DNA from: Thiocystis violacea
Lineage (GTDB): Bacteria; Pseudomonadota; Gammaproteobacteria; Chromatiales; Chromatiaceae
NCBI RefSeq assembly: GCF_016583565.1
Contig: NZ_NRRF01000040.1
Coordinates: 1 to 45,850 of the forward strand
DNA length: 45,850 nucleotides
Direction: 5' to 3'
The position numbers were made by a program, and so were the translations under genes. Under the pieces are notes generated by a model. The model searched no databases, was not told where the DNA came from, and worked only from the letters and a program-made list of their open reading frames with translations. Each line of letters starts with the position of its first letter. The stretch's first letter is position 1. Shown here piece by piece: positions 29,371 to 37,867 of this stretch.

Positions 29371-30729
29371 ATGGGGCACGACACTACCTTATCCAAACGC
29401 ATCAACGACCTGCTCTGGAGCCAGGACGCGGCCCCAATGCCGCGCTGGAAGACGACGCTCATCTGGGGCGGGCGCCTCGTATACGCCATCGCACGGGATC
29501 TGACCCAGGGCAATCTGTCGCTCCATGCCATGAGTCTCGTTTACACGACCCTGCTGTCCCTGGTGCCGCTCCTCGCCGTGAGCTTCTCCGTGCTCAAGGG
29601 CTTCGGCGTCCACAACCAGGTGGAGCCGTTGCTGACCAACGCCCTCGCCCCGCTGGGCGAGTCCGGGCGCGAGATCACGGCTCAGCTGATCAGCTTCGTG
29701 GACAACATGCAGGTCGGGGTGCTGGGCTCGGTCGGTCTCGCGATGCTGCTCTACACCGTGGTCTCGCTGATTCAGAAGATCGAGGGCGCCTTCAACTACG
29801 CCTGGCGCGTCACGGAGGTCCGCCCGCTGGGACAGCGCTTCACGCAATACCTGAGCGTGCTCACGATCGGGCCGGTGCTCTTCTTCTCGGCCCTCGGGAT
29901 CTCCGCGTCCCTGGGCAGCAACACCTTTGTGCAGTCGGTCATGCACCTCGCGCCCATGGGCACGCTGATCGAGATCGCGAGCGTGCTCGCACCCTATGTG
30001 ATGATCTCCCTCACCTTCGCCTTCGTCTATGTGTTCGTGCCCAACACACGGGTTCAGGTCACCTCCGCGCTCATTGGCGCCCTCCTCGCCGGCCTGCTCT
30101 GGGAGGTGATCGGCGACGTCTTCGCGACCTTTATGGCGGGCTCGACCCGCTACACGGCCATCTATTCGAGCCTGGCCATCCTGGTGCTCTTCATGATCTG
30201 GGTCTACCTGGGTTGGCTGATCCTGCTCATCGGCACCAGCGTCGCCTTCTATCACCAGCACCCGGAATTCCTGACGACGGGGAGCCGGGAGATCCGACTG
30301 AGCAACCGGCTGCGCGAGCGTCTGGCGCTCTCGATCGCCGCGGAGATCGCGCACCGACATCTCAACGGCGCGCCGCCCTGGGATTGCGAGCAGCTGTCGA
30401 AGGAGGCACAGCTGCCGAGCCTCAACATCCGCTACGTGCTGAACATGCTCGAAGACGCGGGCTATATCGTCCGAACGCTGTCGGCGAACCCGGAGACGCC
30501 CGGCTTCGTGCTCGCACAGGCGCCGGAGGGGATCGGGCTCATGGAGCTGCTGGAGCGGGTGCGGAGCTACGAAGAGCGCCAGAGCGGTTTTCGCGGCATG
30601 CCGCCGGCGCCAGGCATGCAGCGTCTCGAAGCCAGTCTGGAGTCGGCACGCGCCAAGGCGCTCGAGGGCGTGACCCTGAAGGATCTCGCCATGGGGCTGA
30701 CCAGCCCGCCGGACAGTTCGGCGCCCTGA
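29371..30729 (+). CDS. YihY/BrkB-family inner-membrane protein
   Basis: This 452-residue protein belongs to the YihY/UPF0761 (formerly RNase BN) membrane family. Six hydrophobic segments lie between about residues 45 and 290, with the family motifs LSLHAMSLVYTTLLSLVPLL, IQKIEGAFNYAWRV and FVYVFVPNTRVQVTSALIGA. About 150 cytoplasmic residues follow, including a winged-helix-like part (PWDCEQLSKEAQLPSLNIRY). The exact role of the family is unresolved; the old ribonuclease assignment is considered wrong. The start MGHDTT is preferred because the open upstream frame lacks any family similarity. It converges on the alpha-E gene, with palindromic repeats between. Confidence 0.9.
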   Translation: MGHDTTLSKRINDLLWSQDAAPMPRWKTTLIWGGRLVYAIARDLTQGNLSLHAMSLVYTTLLSLVPLLAVSFSVLKGFGVHNQVEPLLTNALAPLGESGREITAQLISFVDNMQVGVLGSVGLAMLLYTVVSLIQKIEGAFNYAWRVTEVRPLGQRFTQYLSVLTIGPVLFFSALGISASLGSNTFVQSVMHLAPMGTLIEIASVLAPYVMISLTFAFVYVFVPNTRVQVTSALIGALLAGLLWEVIGDVFATFMAGSTRYTAIYSSLAILVLFMIWVYLGWLILLIGTSVAFYHQHPEFLTTGSREIRLSNRLRERLALSIAAEIAHRHLNGAPPWDCEQLSKEAQLPSLNIRYVLNMLEDAGYIVRTLSANPETPGFVLAQAPEGIGLMELLERVRSYEERQSGFRGMPPAPGMQRLEASLESARAKALEGVTLKDLAMGLTSPPDSSAP

Positions 30730-30757
30730 GTCGGCCGCCCAACGCCCGCGGCAGTTA

Positions 30758-30826
30758 GTAGGATGGGCAAAGTCCGCGCTCCGGGCTTGAGCGTCACCTC
30801 GGCGCTGGACGGACGTGCCCATCCTG
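30758..30826. repeat. Hairpin related to the palindromic repeat
   Basis: GGATGGGCA (30761-30769) and TGCCCATCC (30816-30824) are perfect inverted arms, flanked by AGTCCGCGCTCC-type and GGACGGACG sequence that extends the pairing. It shares arm sequences with the neighbouring 93-bp element and partly overlaps it, so the two form a compound structure downstream of the YihY-type gene. Confidence 0.7.
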
Positions 30827-30912
30827 CAAGGCGCCGAGCTGGGATGATGGGCACGCCCGCCAACCCCCGGCGCTCCGAACGAAGCTCATCGCACGGGCTT
30901 TGCCCATCCTAC
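30820..30912. repeat. 93-bp palindromic repeat, copy A
   Basis: This copy matches 35869-35961 at 84 of 93 positions (90%) without gaps. Inner arms are GATGGGCACGCCCG and CGGGCTTTGCCCATC, with CATCCTGCAAGG as a conserved left end and CCCATCCTAC as the right end. It lies between the convergent YihY-type and alpha-E genes and may act as a bidirectional terminator. Confidence 0.85.
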
Positions 30913-30962
30913 GCGATCGATGCTGTTGAGAGATTGCCTACCGGAAATCACCTGAGACGTGA

Positions 30963-31925
30963 TCAACCCTGGGTCTGGGACTGCGATTGGCTCTCAAGTG
31001 GCGGCGGGAACCAGGTCTTGGCGATCTCCCCATGAAGATCGCCAACACCGACCTGGAGTTCGTCGAGGAAGGCGTGCAGCTGCTGATGACTCAAGCGGCC
31101 AGGCACCACGCCTTCCAGGTTGCGCTTGAGACGCCCGTGGACGCGCAGGCTCGCCTCATTGCGCGGGAGCTTCTCGAGGCTGACCCGGACGGTGTCCAGG
31201 CAATAGCCCACGGACCGCGGGAAGGCCGCATGCTGCAGCAGGAAGCGCAGCACGGGACCACGCTGGACCCGCACCTGCTCGCTGCGCCGGTAGGCCTGAT
31301 AGCCGGTGAGCGACTTGAGCACGCTCACCCATTGAATGGTCTCGAAGGGCCGCAGCTCGGTCGCCTCCGCCGGCAACAGGCTCGCCGAGCGCACGTCGAT
31401 GATGCGCGAGGTCATGTCCGCGCGCTCCAGAAAGCGGCCCAGGTGCAGGAAGTCATAGCCCTGGTCGTGCATCATGGTGCCGGAGAGCATGCCGGTGATG
31501 GTCTGGATGCTCTGCACGATATGCTTGAGATAGGCGTGCCGCCCGCCCTTCGTCAGCCCCTTGGCGAGCTGCTCCCGCCCGAAGATATGCAGCTCGTTGA
31601 GCAGCTCCCAGGCCTCGCGGGGAACGAAGTCGCGGATGGTCCGGCAGTTCTCGCGAGCCGCCTCCAAGGCGGAGAGGATGGAGCCCGAATTGCGCTCGTC
31701 GCCGATCAGGAACTTCAGGACCTGACGCTCGCCGTAATCCTTGTAGTGCTCTTCGAAGAGGGCGTTGGCGCCCGTGATATCGATCAGTGGACGCCAACCG
31801 GGGGCGATGCCCTTCGGCAGGTCCATGAGGAGATTGGCGTTGACGGTGACGATACGCGCGGTGTTCTCCGTGCGCTCGACATAGCGGGACAGCCAATAGA
31901 TATTTTCCGCGACACGCGACAGCAT
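30963..31925 (-). CDS. Alpha-E domain protein
   Basis: This 320-residue, nearly all-helical protein matches the alpha-E family (PF04168), starting MLSRVAENIYWLSRYVERTE with RDFVPREAWELLNELH in the middle and FLHLGRFLERADMTSRIIDV beyond. Comparative-genomic work on amidoligases predicted alpha-E proteins to act with circularly permuted ATP-grasp ligases in making or attaching peptides; no reaction is proven to my knowledge. It begins 12 nt after the ATP-grasp gene, a typical pair. The transglutaminase-like and proteasome-like genes that often accompany the pair are absent here. It ends in a short QSQSQTQ tail. Confidence 0.9.
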   Translation of the reverse strand: MLSRVAENIYWLSRYVERTENTARIVTVNANLLMDLPKGIAPGWRPLIDITGANALFEEHYKDYGERQVLKFLIGDERNSGSILSALEAARENCRTIRDFVPREAWELLNELHIFGREQLAKGLTKGGRHAYLKHIVQSIQTITGMLSGTMMHDQGYDFLHLGRFLERADMTSRIIDVRSASLLPAEATELRPFETIQWVSVLKSLTGYQAYRRSEQVRVQRGPVLRFLLQHAAFPRSVGYCLDTVRVSLEKLPRNEASLRVHGRLKRNLEGVVPGRLSHQQLHAFLDELQVGVGDLHGEIAKTWFPPPLESQSQSQTQG

Positions 31926-31937
31926 CGAATCCGCTCC

Positions 31938-33404
31938 CTACGACTGGTTGGCTTCAGACTGCTCGGGCAGGATCCAGGTGTCCTTGCTGCCGCCGCCCTG
32001 AGATGAGTTGACCACCAGCGAGCCCTTGCGCAGCGCCACCCGCGTGAGCCCACCCATGGTGACCTGCTGGCGATCGGACGAGAGGATGAAGGGCCGCAGA
32101 TCGACATGGCGCGGCTCCAGCTTGCGGCCGACGATGGTCGGCACGGTGGAGAGCTTGAGCGCGGGCTGGGCAATGTAGTTGCGCGGATCCTTCTTGATCA
32201 GCTCGGCGAACTTCTCGCGCTCAGACTTGGTCGAGGCCGGCCCGACCAGCATGCCGTAACCGCCGGACTCATTGGCCGGCTTCACCACCATCTCTTCCAT
32301 GTGCTCCAGGGTGTAGACCAGGGAGTCGGGATCCATGCAACGGTAGGTGGGCACGTTGGGGATGATGGGCTCCGCGTCCAGATAGTACCGAATGATCTCG
32401 GGCACGAAGGAGTAGACCACTTTGTCGTCCGCGACACCCGCGCCCGGGGCGTTGGCGAGGGCCACATTGCCCGCCTTCCAGGCCCGCAGCAGGCCGGGCA
32501 CGCCGAGCGCGGATTCGGGCAGAAAGGCTTCCGGATCCAGGAAGAGGTCGTCGATCCGGCGGTAGATGACATCCACCCGCGCGGCGCCGTCGACGGTGCG
32601 CATGTAGACGCAGTCTTCATCGTCGACGAAGAGGTCGCGGCCCTCGACCAGCTCGCAGCCCATCTGCTGCGCCAGGTAGGCGTGCTCGAAGTAGGCGGAG
32701 TTGTAGATGCCGGGCGTGAGCACGACCACCTCGGGGTAGTCGGCCGGACGCGGCGACAGCGCGGCGAGCGTATCGAAGAGCTGCGAGGCGTAGTCGTCGA
32801 CCGGCAGGGGCGCGTAATGCTCGAACAACTCGGGGAAGACGCGCTTGGTGACCAGGCGGTTCTCCAGCATGTAGGAGACGCCCGAGGGGACGCGCAGATT
32901 GTCTTCCAGCACGTACATGGTGCCATCGCCGTCACGCACGAGGTCGGATCCGCAGATGTGCGCCCAGATCCCGAGCGGCGGGTCGATGCCGACGCACTGC
33001 GGCCTGAAGTTGACCGACTTGGCGAGCACCTCGGCGGGAAAGACACCGTCCTTGATGATGCGCTGGTCGTGATAGAGGTCGTCGATGAAAAGGTTGAGCG
33101 CCTGGACGCGCTGCTTGAGGCCGGCCTCCACCCGCTCCCATTCCGCCTGCGGGATGATGCGCGGGATGATGTCGAAGGGCCAGGTACGGTCGATGGCGCC
33201 GCCTTCTTCCGAGTAGACCGTGAAGGTGATGCCCATCTCCTTGATGGCGACGTCGGCCGCCTCCTGTCGCGCCACCAGCTCGTCCGGACCGAGCTCCTCG
33301 AGATCGGCCAGCAGGCCCTCGACCGCCTCGCGCCCCTTCCCCGGCGCGGCGACCAGCTCGTCATAAAATTCGTCGCAGGGATAATCGTTCCAGTCGATGC
33401 TCAT
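31938..33404 (-). CDS. Circularly permuted ATP-grasp protein
   Basis: This 488-residue protein matches the circularly permuted ATP-grasp family (PF14403/PF04174). Visible blocks are IIPQAEWERVEAGLKQRVQA, LNLFIDDLYHDQRI, VYVLEDNLRVPSGVSYMLEN-like (here MYVLEDNLRVPSGVSYMLEN), VVLTPGIYNSAYFEHAYLAQ, GNVALANAPGAGVADDK and VVKPANESGGYGMLVGP, ending near GSLVVNSSQGGGSKDTW. ATP-grasp enzymes activate carboxylates with ATP and join them to amines; the substrate here is unknown. The start MSIDWNDYP fits the family. It is the first gene of a two-gene unit with the alpha-E gene. Confidence 0.92.
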   Translation of the reverse strand: MSIDWNDYPCDEFYDELVAAPGKGREAVEGLLADLEELGPDELVARQEAADVAIKEMGITFTVYSEEGGAIDRTWPFDIIPRIIPQAEWERVEAGLKQRVQALNLFIDDLYHDQRIIKDGVFPAEVLAKSVNFRPQCVGIDPPLGIWAHICGSDLVRDGDGTMYVLEDNLRVPSGVSYMLENRLVTKRVFPELFEHYAPLPVDDYASQLFDTLAALSPRPADYPEVVVLTPGIYNSAYFEHAYLAQQMGCELVEGRDLFVDDEDCVYMRTVDGAARVDVIYRRIDDLFLDPEAFLPESALGVPGLLRAWKAGNVALANAPGAGVADDKVVYSFVPEIIRYYLDAEPIIPNVPTYRCMDPDSLVYTLEHMEEMVVKPANESGGYGMLVGPASTKSEREKFAELIKKDPRNYIAQPALKLSTVPTIVGRKLEPRHVDLRPFILSSDRQQVTMGGLTRVALRKGSLVVNSSQGGGSKDTWILPEQSEANQS

Positions 33405-33562
33405 AGTCTCTTGCTCGCAAGCCCACTGCCGGCCAGGGTCGCGCCCGGACCATCGGAACAGCGCCCCAGAGGCGTTCCCAATGGCCATGGCATGGCCTAT
33501 CTGGCGCCGAGTATGCTGGAGCGCGCTAGGTGAAGTCTATCCCCCGCAGAAACCGGCGCGGC

Positions 33563-34063
33563 TCAGCACGGCGTCACGGCCGGCGGCTCAGCACAATAGG
33601 CATCCCAGGGGCGGCGGACGCGTCCCGTCACAAAGGATCTGCCTGGATCGACCAGGGCGTTTCCGGCGATGGCCGTGCGGCCCAGCAGCATTCGGAACAG
33701 CATGCTCTCGCGGTTGGTCAGCGTGACCTCGATTGGCCACGCCTGCCCCGCCAGCGCCAGCGTCGTCTGGATGATGTAGCGCTCCTCGCGATGCCCGCCC
33801 GAGTCGCGGACATGGCGCTGATCGATCACGGCGGCCTCGGCGTGGACGACGATATCGTTGCGATGCTGAATGGGGTGCACGCCGAAGCGCGCATGGAGCT
33901 GTCCCTTGCGGCGAAAGGTGTCCACATAGAAGGCGTGCAGGGTCGAGGTGCGCGCACCCGTATCCACCTTCGCCTTGATACGCGCAAGCCCCAGCTCGGG
34001 CAGCGCCAGCCACTCGCGCCAACCGAGCAGGCAGGGTTGGGTCTCGGTCCTCTCTTCGGTCAT
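33563..34063 (-). CDS. Retropepsin-like protease (RimB / ATP-dependent zinc protease family, PF05618)
   Basis: The 166-residue protein matches PF05618. It starts with LLGWREWLALPELGL and IKAKVDTGARTSTLHAF, where Asp34-Thr-Gly-Ala is the retropepsin-type catalytic motif, and contains FRMLLGRTAIAGNALVDPG near the C terminus, typical of the family. Members were long annotated as zinc proteases, but the motif is aspartic; related RimB proteins are found with RimK-type glutamate ligases. Its start overlaps the LysR gene stop by 4 nt (TCAT on the plus strand), so the two are coupled. It lies 158 nt upstream of the ATP-grasp gene on the same strand. Confidence 0.85.
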   Translation of the reverse strand: MTEERTETQPCLLGWREWLALPELGLARIKAKVDTGARTSTLHAFYVDTFRRKGQLHARFGVHPIQHRNDIVVHAEAAVIDQRHVRDSGGHREERYIIQTTLALAGQAWPIEVTLTNRESMLFRMLLGRTAIAGNALVDPGRSFVTGRVRRPWDAYCAEPPAVTPC

Positions 34064-34908
34064 ACCGCCTCCTCGCGACGCTCGACCAGTGTCCGCTGGA
34101 TGAGCTCGGCAACCGCCCCTCCAGGCCGATAGATGAGGTAGAGCCGGCGATGGTAGGCCGGCGCGCCCTCGACGTAGAACAGCCGCCCCGCCGCGACCAA
34201 GGGCTCGGCGAGCGCGCGCGGCAGATAGGCCGCCCCCTGGAGAGGCTCCAGCAGGTCGCGGGCGATCAGCCCGTGCGAAACGCGGATCGCGGGCGCGGGC
34301 ACCTGCGGAAAGGCGGTCGCGTGCGCCACCATGAAGGCGCTCCCCCAGTCGACCTGGATATAGCCGTCACCGAAGGCCTCATCCGGGCGCAGCCCAGGTC
34401 GCGACGCCAGCAGCTCGAGGTCGACCGAACCGATCCGTTCCAGCTCGAGCTCGGCATCGCAGGCCGACTCGAAGGTGAACGCCACATCGAGCAAGCCGAC
34501 CCGCAGCCGTTGCGAGAGGTCGGCCGGCGACAGCAGCTCGATCTGCAGCCCGAACTCGCGGCGCGCCAAGTCTAGCCGGACCACCCAGTCGCGCGCGAGC
34601 ACCGACCACAGATCGGGCGTGCAGCCCAGCGCCAGGACGCGGCCCGCGCGGCCGTCTTGTGCCACCTCCAGACAGGCGCGCTCCCAGGCCCGCATCATCA
34701 GCTCGGCATGCCAGCGCAGACGCTGCCCGGCCGCCGTGAGCTGGATGTCGTTGCGGCGCCGGTTGAACAGCTCGACGCCCAGCGTCGACTCGAGCTGCTT
34801 GATTCGCGCACTCACCGCGGACTGGGTGATGCACAGGGCCTCCGCCGCCCGCCCGAAGTGGCGCGTGCGCGCGACTTCCAGGAATGTCCGCAACAGGGCT
34901 TGGTCCAC
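34060..34908 (-). CDS. LysR-family regulator, HdfR-like
   Basis: The 282-residue protein has an N-terminal winged helix-turn-helix (residues 1-62; LLRTFLEVARTRHFGRAAEA, then CITQSAVSARIKQLESTLGV) and a LysR effector-binding domain (about residues 90-275). The start is very like enteric HdfR, which in E. coli represses the flagellar master operon flhDC. This organism appears to use a sigma-54 cascade, so the target here need not be flagellar. It is translationally coupled to the retropepsin-like gene, and its promoter should lie in 34909-35179. Confidence 0.88.
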   Translation of the reverse strand: MDQALLRTFLEVARTRHFGRAAEALCITQSAVSARIKQLESTLGVELFNRRRNDIQLTAAGQRLRWHAELMMRAWERACLEVAQDGRAGRVLALGCTPDLWSVLARDWVVRLDLARREFGLQIELLSPADLSQRLRVGLLDVAFTFESACDAELELERIGSVDLELLASRPGLRPDEAFGDGYIQVDWGSAFMVAHATAFPQVPAPAIRVSHGLIARDLLEPLQGAAYLPRALAEPLVAAGRLFYVEGAPAYHRRLYLIYRPGGAVAELIQRTLVERREEAV

Positions 34909-35179
34909 GCGTCTTCGGCGCTCCGGAGAATCGATCCTGGACGGGAATCTAACCCATGACCGCCTCGGCGGTCAGCATCGGATCGACAGGCCCATGGCGG
35001 CTGGGCTGGAGCCGAGGGGGGTGTCGCGCCGGAAACCCGGACACATGGCGAAGCCCGACGCATCACAGTGCATGCTGCCGCGGAGCCTCGGCGCCGGAAG
35101 GCCATCGACGCCGCCGCCTCCATTGCCCTAGAATCACCGCCGATTCAACCGATTAACTTCACCTCGACCCGGAGCCCCT

Positions 35180-35833
35180 ATGCAGCGCCAAGCGTTGTCA
35201 CTCGTCCTCTCCCTCCTCTGCCTCGCGCCGCCACTCGCCGCCGAGCAAGGCACGGCCAAGATCCTGGCGCCCTGGGAGGCCAACGGGCAGCTGTTCCAGG
35301 TCGCGGTGGACAAGCTGCAGTTCATCGGCACCTTCGAGGGCATCATGTACATCGAGCATGGTGACGGTCTCTTCGACACCGCGCTCTTCACCTGTCCCTC
35401 GACGCAGATCATCCACGTCCTCACCAATCAATTGCAGGGACACGGCTACTGCACTCTGGAGAGTCCAACGGGGGATTACGTCTACGCCGAATTCAACTGC
35501 GACGGGGCGCCGGGCGCCTGCAAAGGCACCTTCACCCTCACCGGGGGCACGGGCAAGCTCACCGGCATCACGGGCGAGAGCCCGATGATCGTGCGCACGG
35601 CGCTCAGCGGCACGGCCATCGATCAAGAGGCGGGGGGAACCATCTCCGCCGCCAAGGGTCTGGCGATCTGGCCCGAGATGCGCTTCGAGGTCCCGGGCAA
35701 GAATGCGGCAACCGGCATCCTGGGCACGGGTCCAAACGAGCCCGAGCAGAACGGCGAGGCCGCAAAGTCCGAGGACGGGACGGAGATCGAGCTGCCGACC
35801 GAGCTGGCCGAGCCGACCGACAAGGCGGATTAG
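35180..35833 (+). CDS. Secreted hypothetical protein with acidic C-terminal tail
   Basis: The 217-residue precursor has a signal peptide (about residues 1-21; LSLVLSLLCLAPPLAAE). A mature domain of about 150 residues is Gly-rich, with segments LQFIGTFEGIMYIEHGDGL, LQGHGYCTLESPTGDYVYAE and GTFTLTGGTGKLTGITGESP. The last part resembles the extracytoplasmic GTGxxxxxTG beta-motifs of lipocalin- or allene-oxide-cyclase-like barrels. Four Cys could form two disulfides. The last 40 residues are acidic (Glu/Asp-rich) and probably disordered. A GGAG lies 5 nt before the ATG. I do not recognise a named family. It converges on msrB across repeat copy B. Confidence 0.7.
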   Translation: MQRQALSLVLSLLCLAPPLAAEQGTAKILAPWEANGQLFQVAVDKLQFIGTFEGIMYIEHGDGLFDTALFTCPSTQIIHVLTNQLQGHGYCTLESPTGDYVYAEFNCDGAPGACKGTFTLTGGTGKLTGITGESPMIVRTALSGTAIDQEAGGTISAAKGLAIWPEMRFEVPGKNAATGILGTGPNEPEQNGEAAKSEDGTEIELPTELAEPTDKAD

Positions 35834-35868
35834 GGGACCGCGAACCGACAGACCGGCAATCCCGATTC

Positions 35869-35961
35869 CATCCTGCAAGGAACCGCGCTGGGATGATGGG
35901 CACGCCCGTCGAGCACCAGCGCTCCGAACGAAGCGCATCGCACGGGCTTTGCCCATCCTAC
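35869..35961. repeat. 93-bp palindromic repeat, copy B
   Basis: This copy is 90% identical to 30820-30912 with no gaps. It can fold through GATGGGCACGCCCG / CGGGCTTTGCCCATC with an inner hairpin AGCGCT/AGCGC around CCGAACGA. It lies between convergent genes, 35 nt after the secreted protein's stop and 26 nt after the msrB stop. Confidence 0.85.
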
Positions 35962-35986
35962 CGAGCGACCGAACTCGATGCGGAAC

Positions 35987-36388
35987 TCACTGCTCGTTGG
36001 ACGTGAAGTCCAACGAGATCGAGTTGATGCAGTAGCGCAGGCCGGTTGGTCTCGGGCCGTCTGGAAAGACATGACCAAGGTGTGCCCCGCAGCCGTTGCA
36101 GTGCACCTCGGTTCGACGCATGCCGTAGGCGGTATCTTCCTCGGTGCCGACGGCGGCCGGGTCCGTCGGCTGCCAGAAGCTCGGCCAACCGGTGCCGGAG
36201 TCGAACTTTTCCTCCGACGTAAAGAGCGGCTCGCCGCAGCAGCTGCAGCGGTAGACGCCCGATGCCTTCAGGTCGAAGTACTTGCCGGTGAAGGCCGGCT
36301 CGGTGCCTTTCTGCCGGCACACCTGATACTGCTCGGGCGTCAGCTCGGCGCGCCATTCGGCGTCTGGCTTCTCGACTCGTCTGCTCAT
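35987..36388 (-). CDS. msrB: Peptide-methionine (R)-S-oxide reductase
   Basis: MsrB reduces the R form of methionine sulfoxide in oxidised proteins in the cytoplasm. The 133-residue protein has two zinc-binding CxxC pairs ([11 protein letters not shown] and [13 protein letters not shown]), the [10 protein letters not shown] motif, and the catalytic Cys120 in [11 protein letters not shown]. It is cysteine- rather than selenocysteine-based. The start MSRRVEKPD has AGAGG about 5 nt upstream; an open extension to 36472 lacks similarity. Full length. It is divergent from the aminotransferase gene, with about 270 nt between them. Confidence 0.96.
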   Translation of the reverse strand: MSRRVEKPDAEWRAELTPEQYQVCRQKGTEPAFTGKYFDLKASGVYRCSCCGEPLFTSEEKFDSGTGWPSFWQPTDPAAVGTEEDTAYGMRRTEVHCNGCGAHLGHVFPDGPRPTGLRYCINSISLDFTSNEQ

Positions 36389-36658
36389 CTTGACCTCTCG
36401 TTGGATCCTGTCGGATCGATTTCGCACGCTACCCAGCCGCGCCGCCGCAACCGATGGGATGAGGCTGACCAACAGCCTTGCTGGCCTTCGACCGGCCCCG
36501 GCATCGCGGGCCGCATGAGAAACGCACTGAATCGGCGCTTCCCTTATACTCTCTGGTCGACTTGTATCCAGCCCACTTGCGTCCAGCTCGGGTACGGCTC
36601 ACTCAATCGGGCTTCTCGCCCGCCGCGACGCCTGCTGACAGATCTCCGGAAGGCCCTC

Positions 36659-37855
36659 ATGACCATTCACTCCTTCAACCCGCCTCCCCGCACTTTGATG
36701 GGGCCTGGCCCGGCCGATGTCCACCCGCGCGTGCTCGCGGCCCTTGCCCGACCGACCATCGGGCACCTGGATCCCGCCTTCGTCGCCATGATGGACGAGC
36801 TCAAGACGCTGCTGCGCGCGACCTTCCGCACCCAGAACGCGCTGACGATGCCGGTCTCGGCGCCCGGCTCGGCCGGCATGGAGATGTGTTTCCTCAATCT
36901 GGTCGAGCCCGGCGACGAGGTGGTCGTCTGCGTCAACGGCGTCTTTGGCGGGCGCATGCGGGAGAACGTCGAGCGCGCGGGCGGCAAGCCCATCGTGGTG
37001 CAGGGCACCTGGGGACGCGCGGTCGATCCGGATCAAGTCGAGAGCGCCCTGGGGCAGCATCCGCGCGCGCGCATCCTCGCCTTCGTGCACGCGGAGACCA
37101 GCACCGGCGCCAGCTCGGACGCCAAGGCACTGGCCGCGATCGCGCGCCGACATGACTGCCTGACCATCGTCGACACCGTCACCTCGCTCGGCGGCTCGCC
37201 GGTCGAGGTCGATGCCTGGGGCCTGGACGCGGTCTACTCCGGCTCGCAGAAGTGTCTCTCATGCACCCCGGGGCTGGCGCCGGTCACCTTCAGCGAGCGC
37301 GCCCTGGAGAAGGTACGCGCCCGCACCACCAAGGTGCGGAGCTGGTTCCTGGACCTGAACCTGGTGATGGGCTACTGGAGCGGCGAGCAGAAGCGCACCT
37401 ACCACCACACGGCGCCGGTCAACGCCCTCTACGCCCTGCACGAATCCCTGGTGATGCTGGCGGAGGAAGGACTGGAGCAGACCTGGAAGCGCCACCGCCA
37501 CCACCATCTCGCCCTGCGCGCCGGACTGGAGGCGCTCGGTCTGGAGCTGATCGTGCCGGAGGCGGAGCGTCTGGCGCAGCTCAACAGCGTCTCGGTCCCC
37601 ACCGGTATCGACGAGGCGGTCCTGCGTGCGCGCCTGCTGCAGCGCTACAACCTAGAGATCGGGGCCGGACTGGGCGACCTCGCCGGCAAGATCTGGCGCA
37701 TCGGACTCATGGGCTACAGCAGCCGGCCGGCGAACATCCTGCTCTGCCTCGGCGCCTTCGCGACCGAGCTGGAGGCCATGGGGCACCACGGGGACGCGGG
37801 CGCCGCCCTCGCGGCGGCGCGCGCCGTGCTCGACCAGGGCTTCGACGCACCCTAG
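36659..37855 (+). CDS. Alanine/serine-glyoxylate aminotransferase-like PLP enzyme
   Basis: This 398-residue class-V aminotransferase resembles alanine-glyoxylate and serine-glyoxylate transaminases, which use glyoxylate as amino acceptor. Motifs are LMGPGPADVHPRVLAALARP and GHLDPAFVAMMDE at the N terminus, VSAPGSAGMEMCFLNLVEPG, TIVDTVTSLGGSPVEVDAW, and SGSQKCLSCTPGLAPV with PLP-binding Lys198. GGAAGG lies 5 nt before the ATG. A TATACT box at 36545-36550 could be a -10, but no good -35 is seen. It heads a tight plus-strand run with the SCO-like gene, psd and the YkgJ-type gene; glyoxylate detoxification or serine metabolism is plausible but unproven. Confidence 0.88.
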   Translation: MTIHSFNPPPRTLMGPGPADVHPRVLAALARPTIGHLDPAFVAMMDELKTLLRATFRTQNALTMPVSAPGSAGMEMCFLNLVEPGDEVVVCVNGVFGGRMRENVERAGGKPIVVQGTWGRAVDPDQVESALGQHPRARILAFVHAETSTGASSDAKALAAIARRHDCLTIVDTVTSLGGSPVEVDAWGLDAVYSGSQKCLSCTPGLAPVTFSERALEKVRARTTKVRSWFLDLNLVMGYWSGEQKRTYHHTAPVNALYALHESLVMLAEEGLEQTWKRHRHHHLALRAGLEALGLELIVPEAERLAQLNSVSVPTGIDEAVLRARLLQRYNLEIGAGLGDLAGKIWRIGLMGYSSRPANILLCLGAFATELEAMGHHGDAGAALAAARAVLDQGFDAP

Positions 37856-37867
37856 GCGGCACCAGGG

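Noticed and set aside
36545..36550. TATACT as a sigma-70 -10 for the aminotransferase gene
   Set aside because: No acceptable -35 at 16-18 nt; kept only as a remark in the gene entry.
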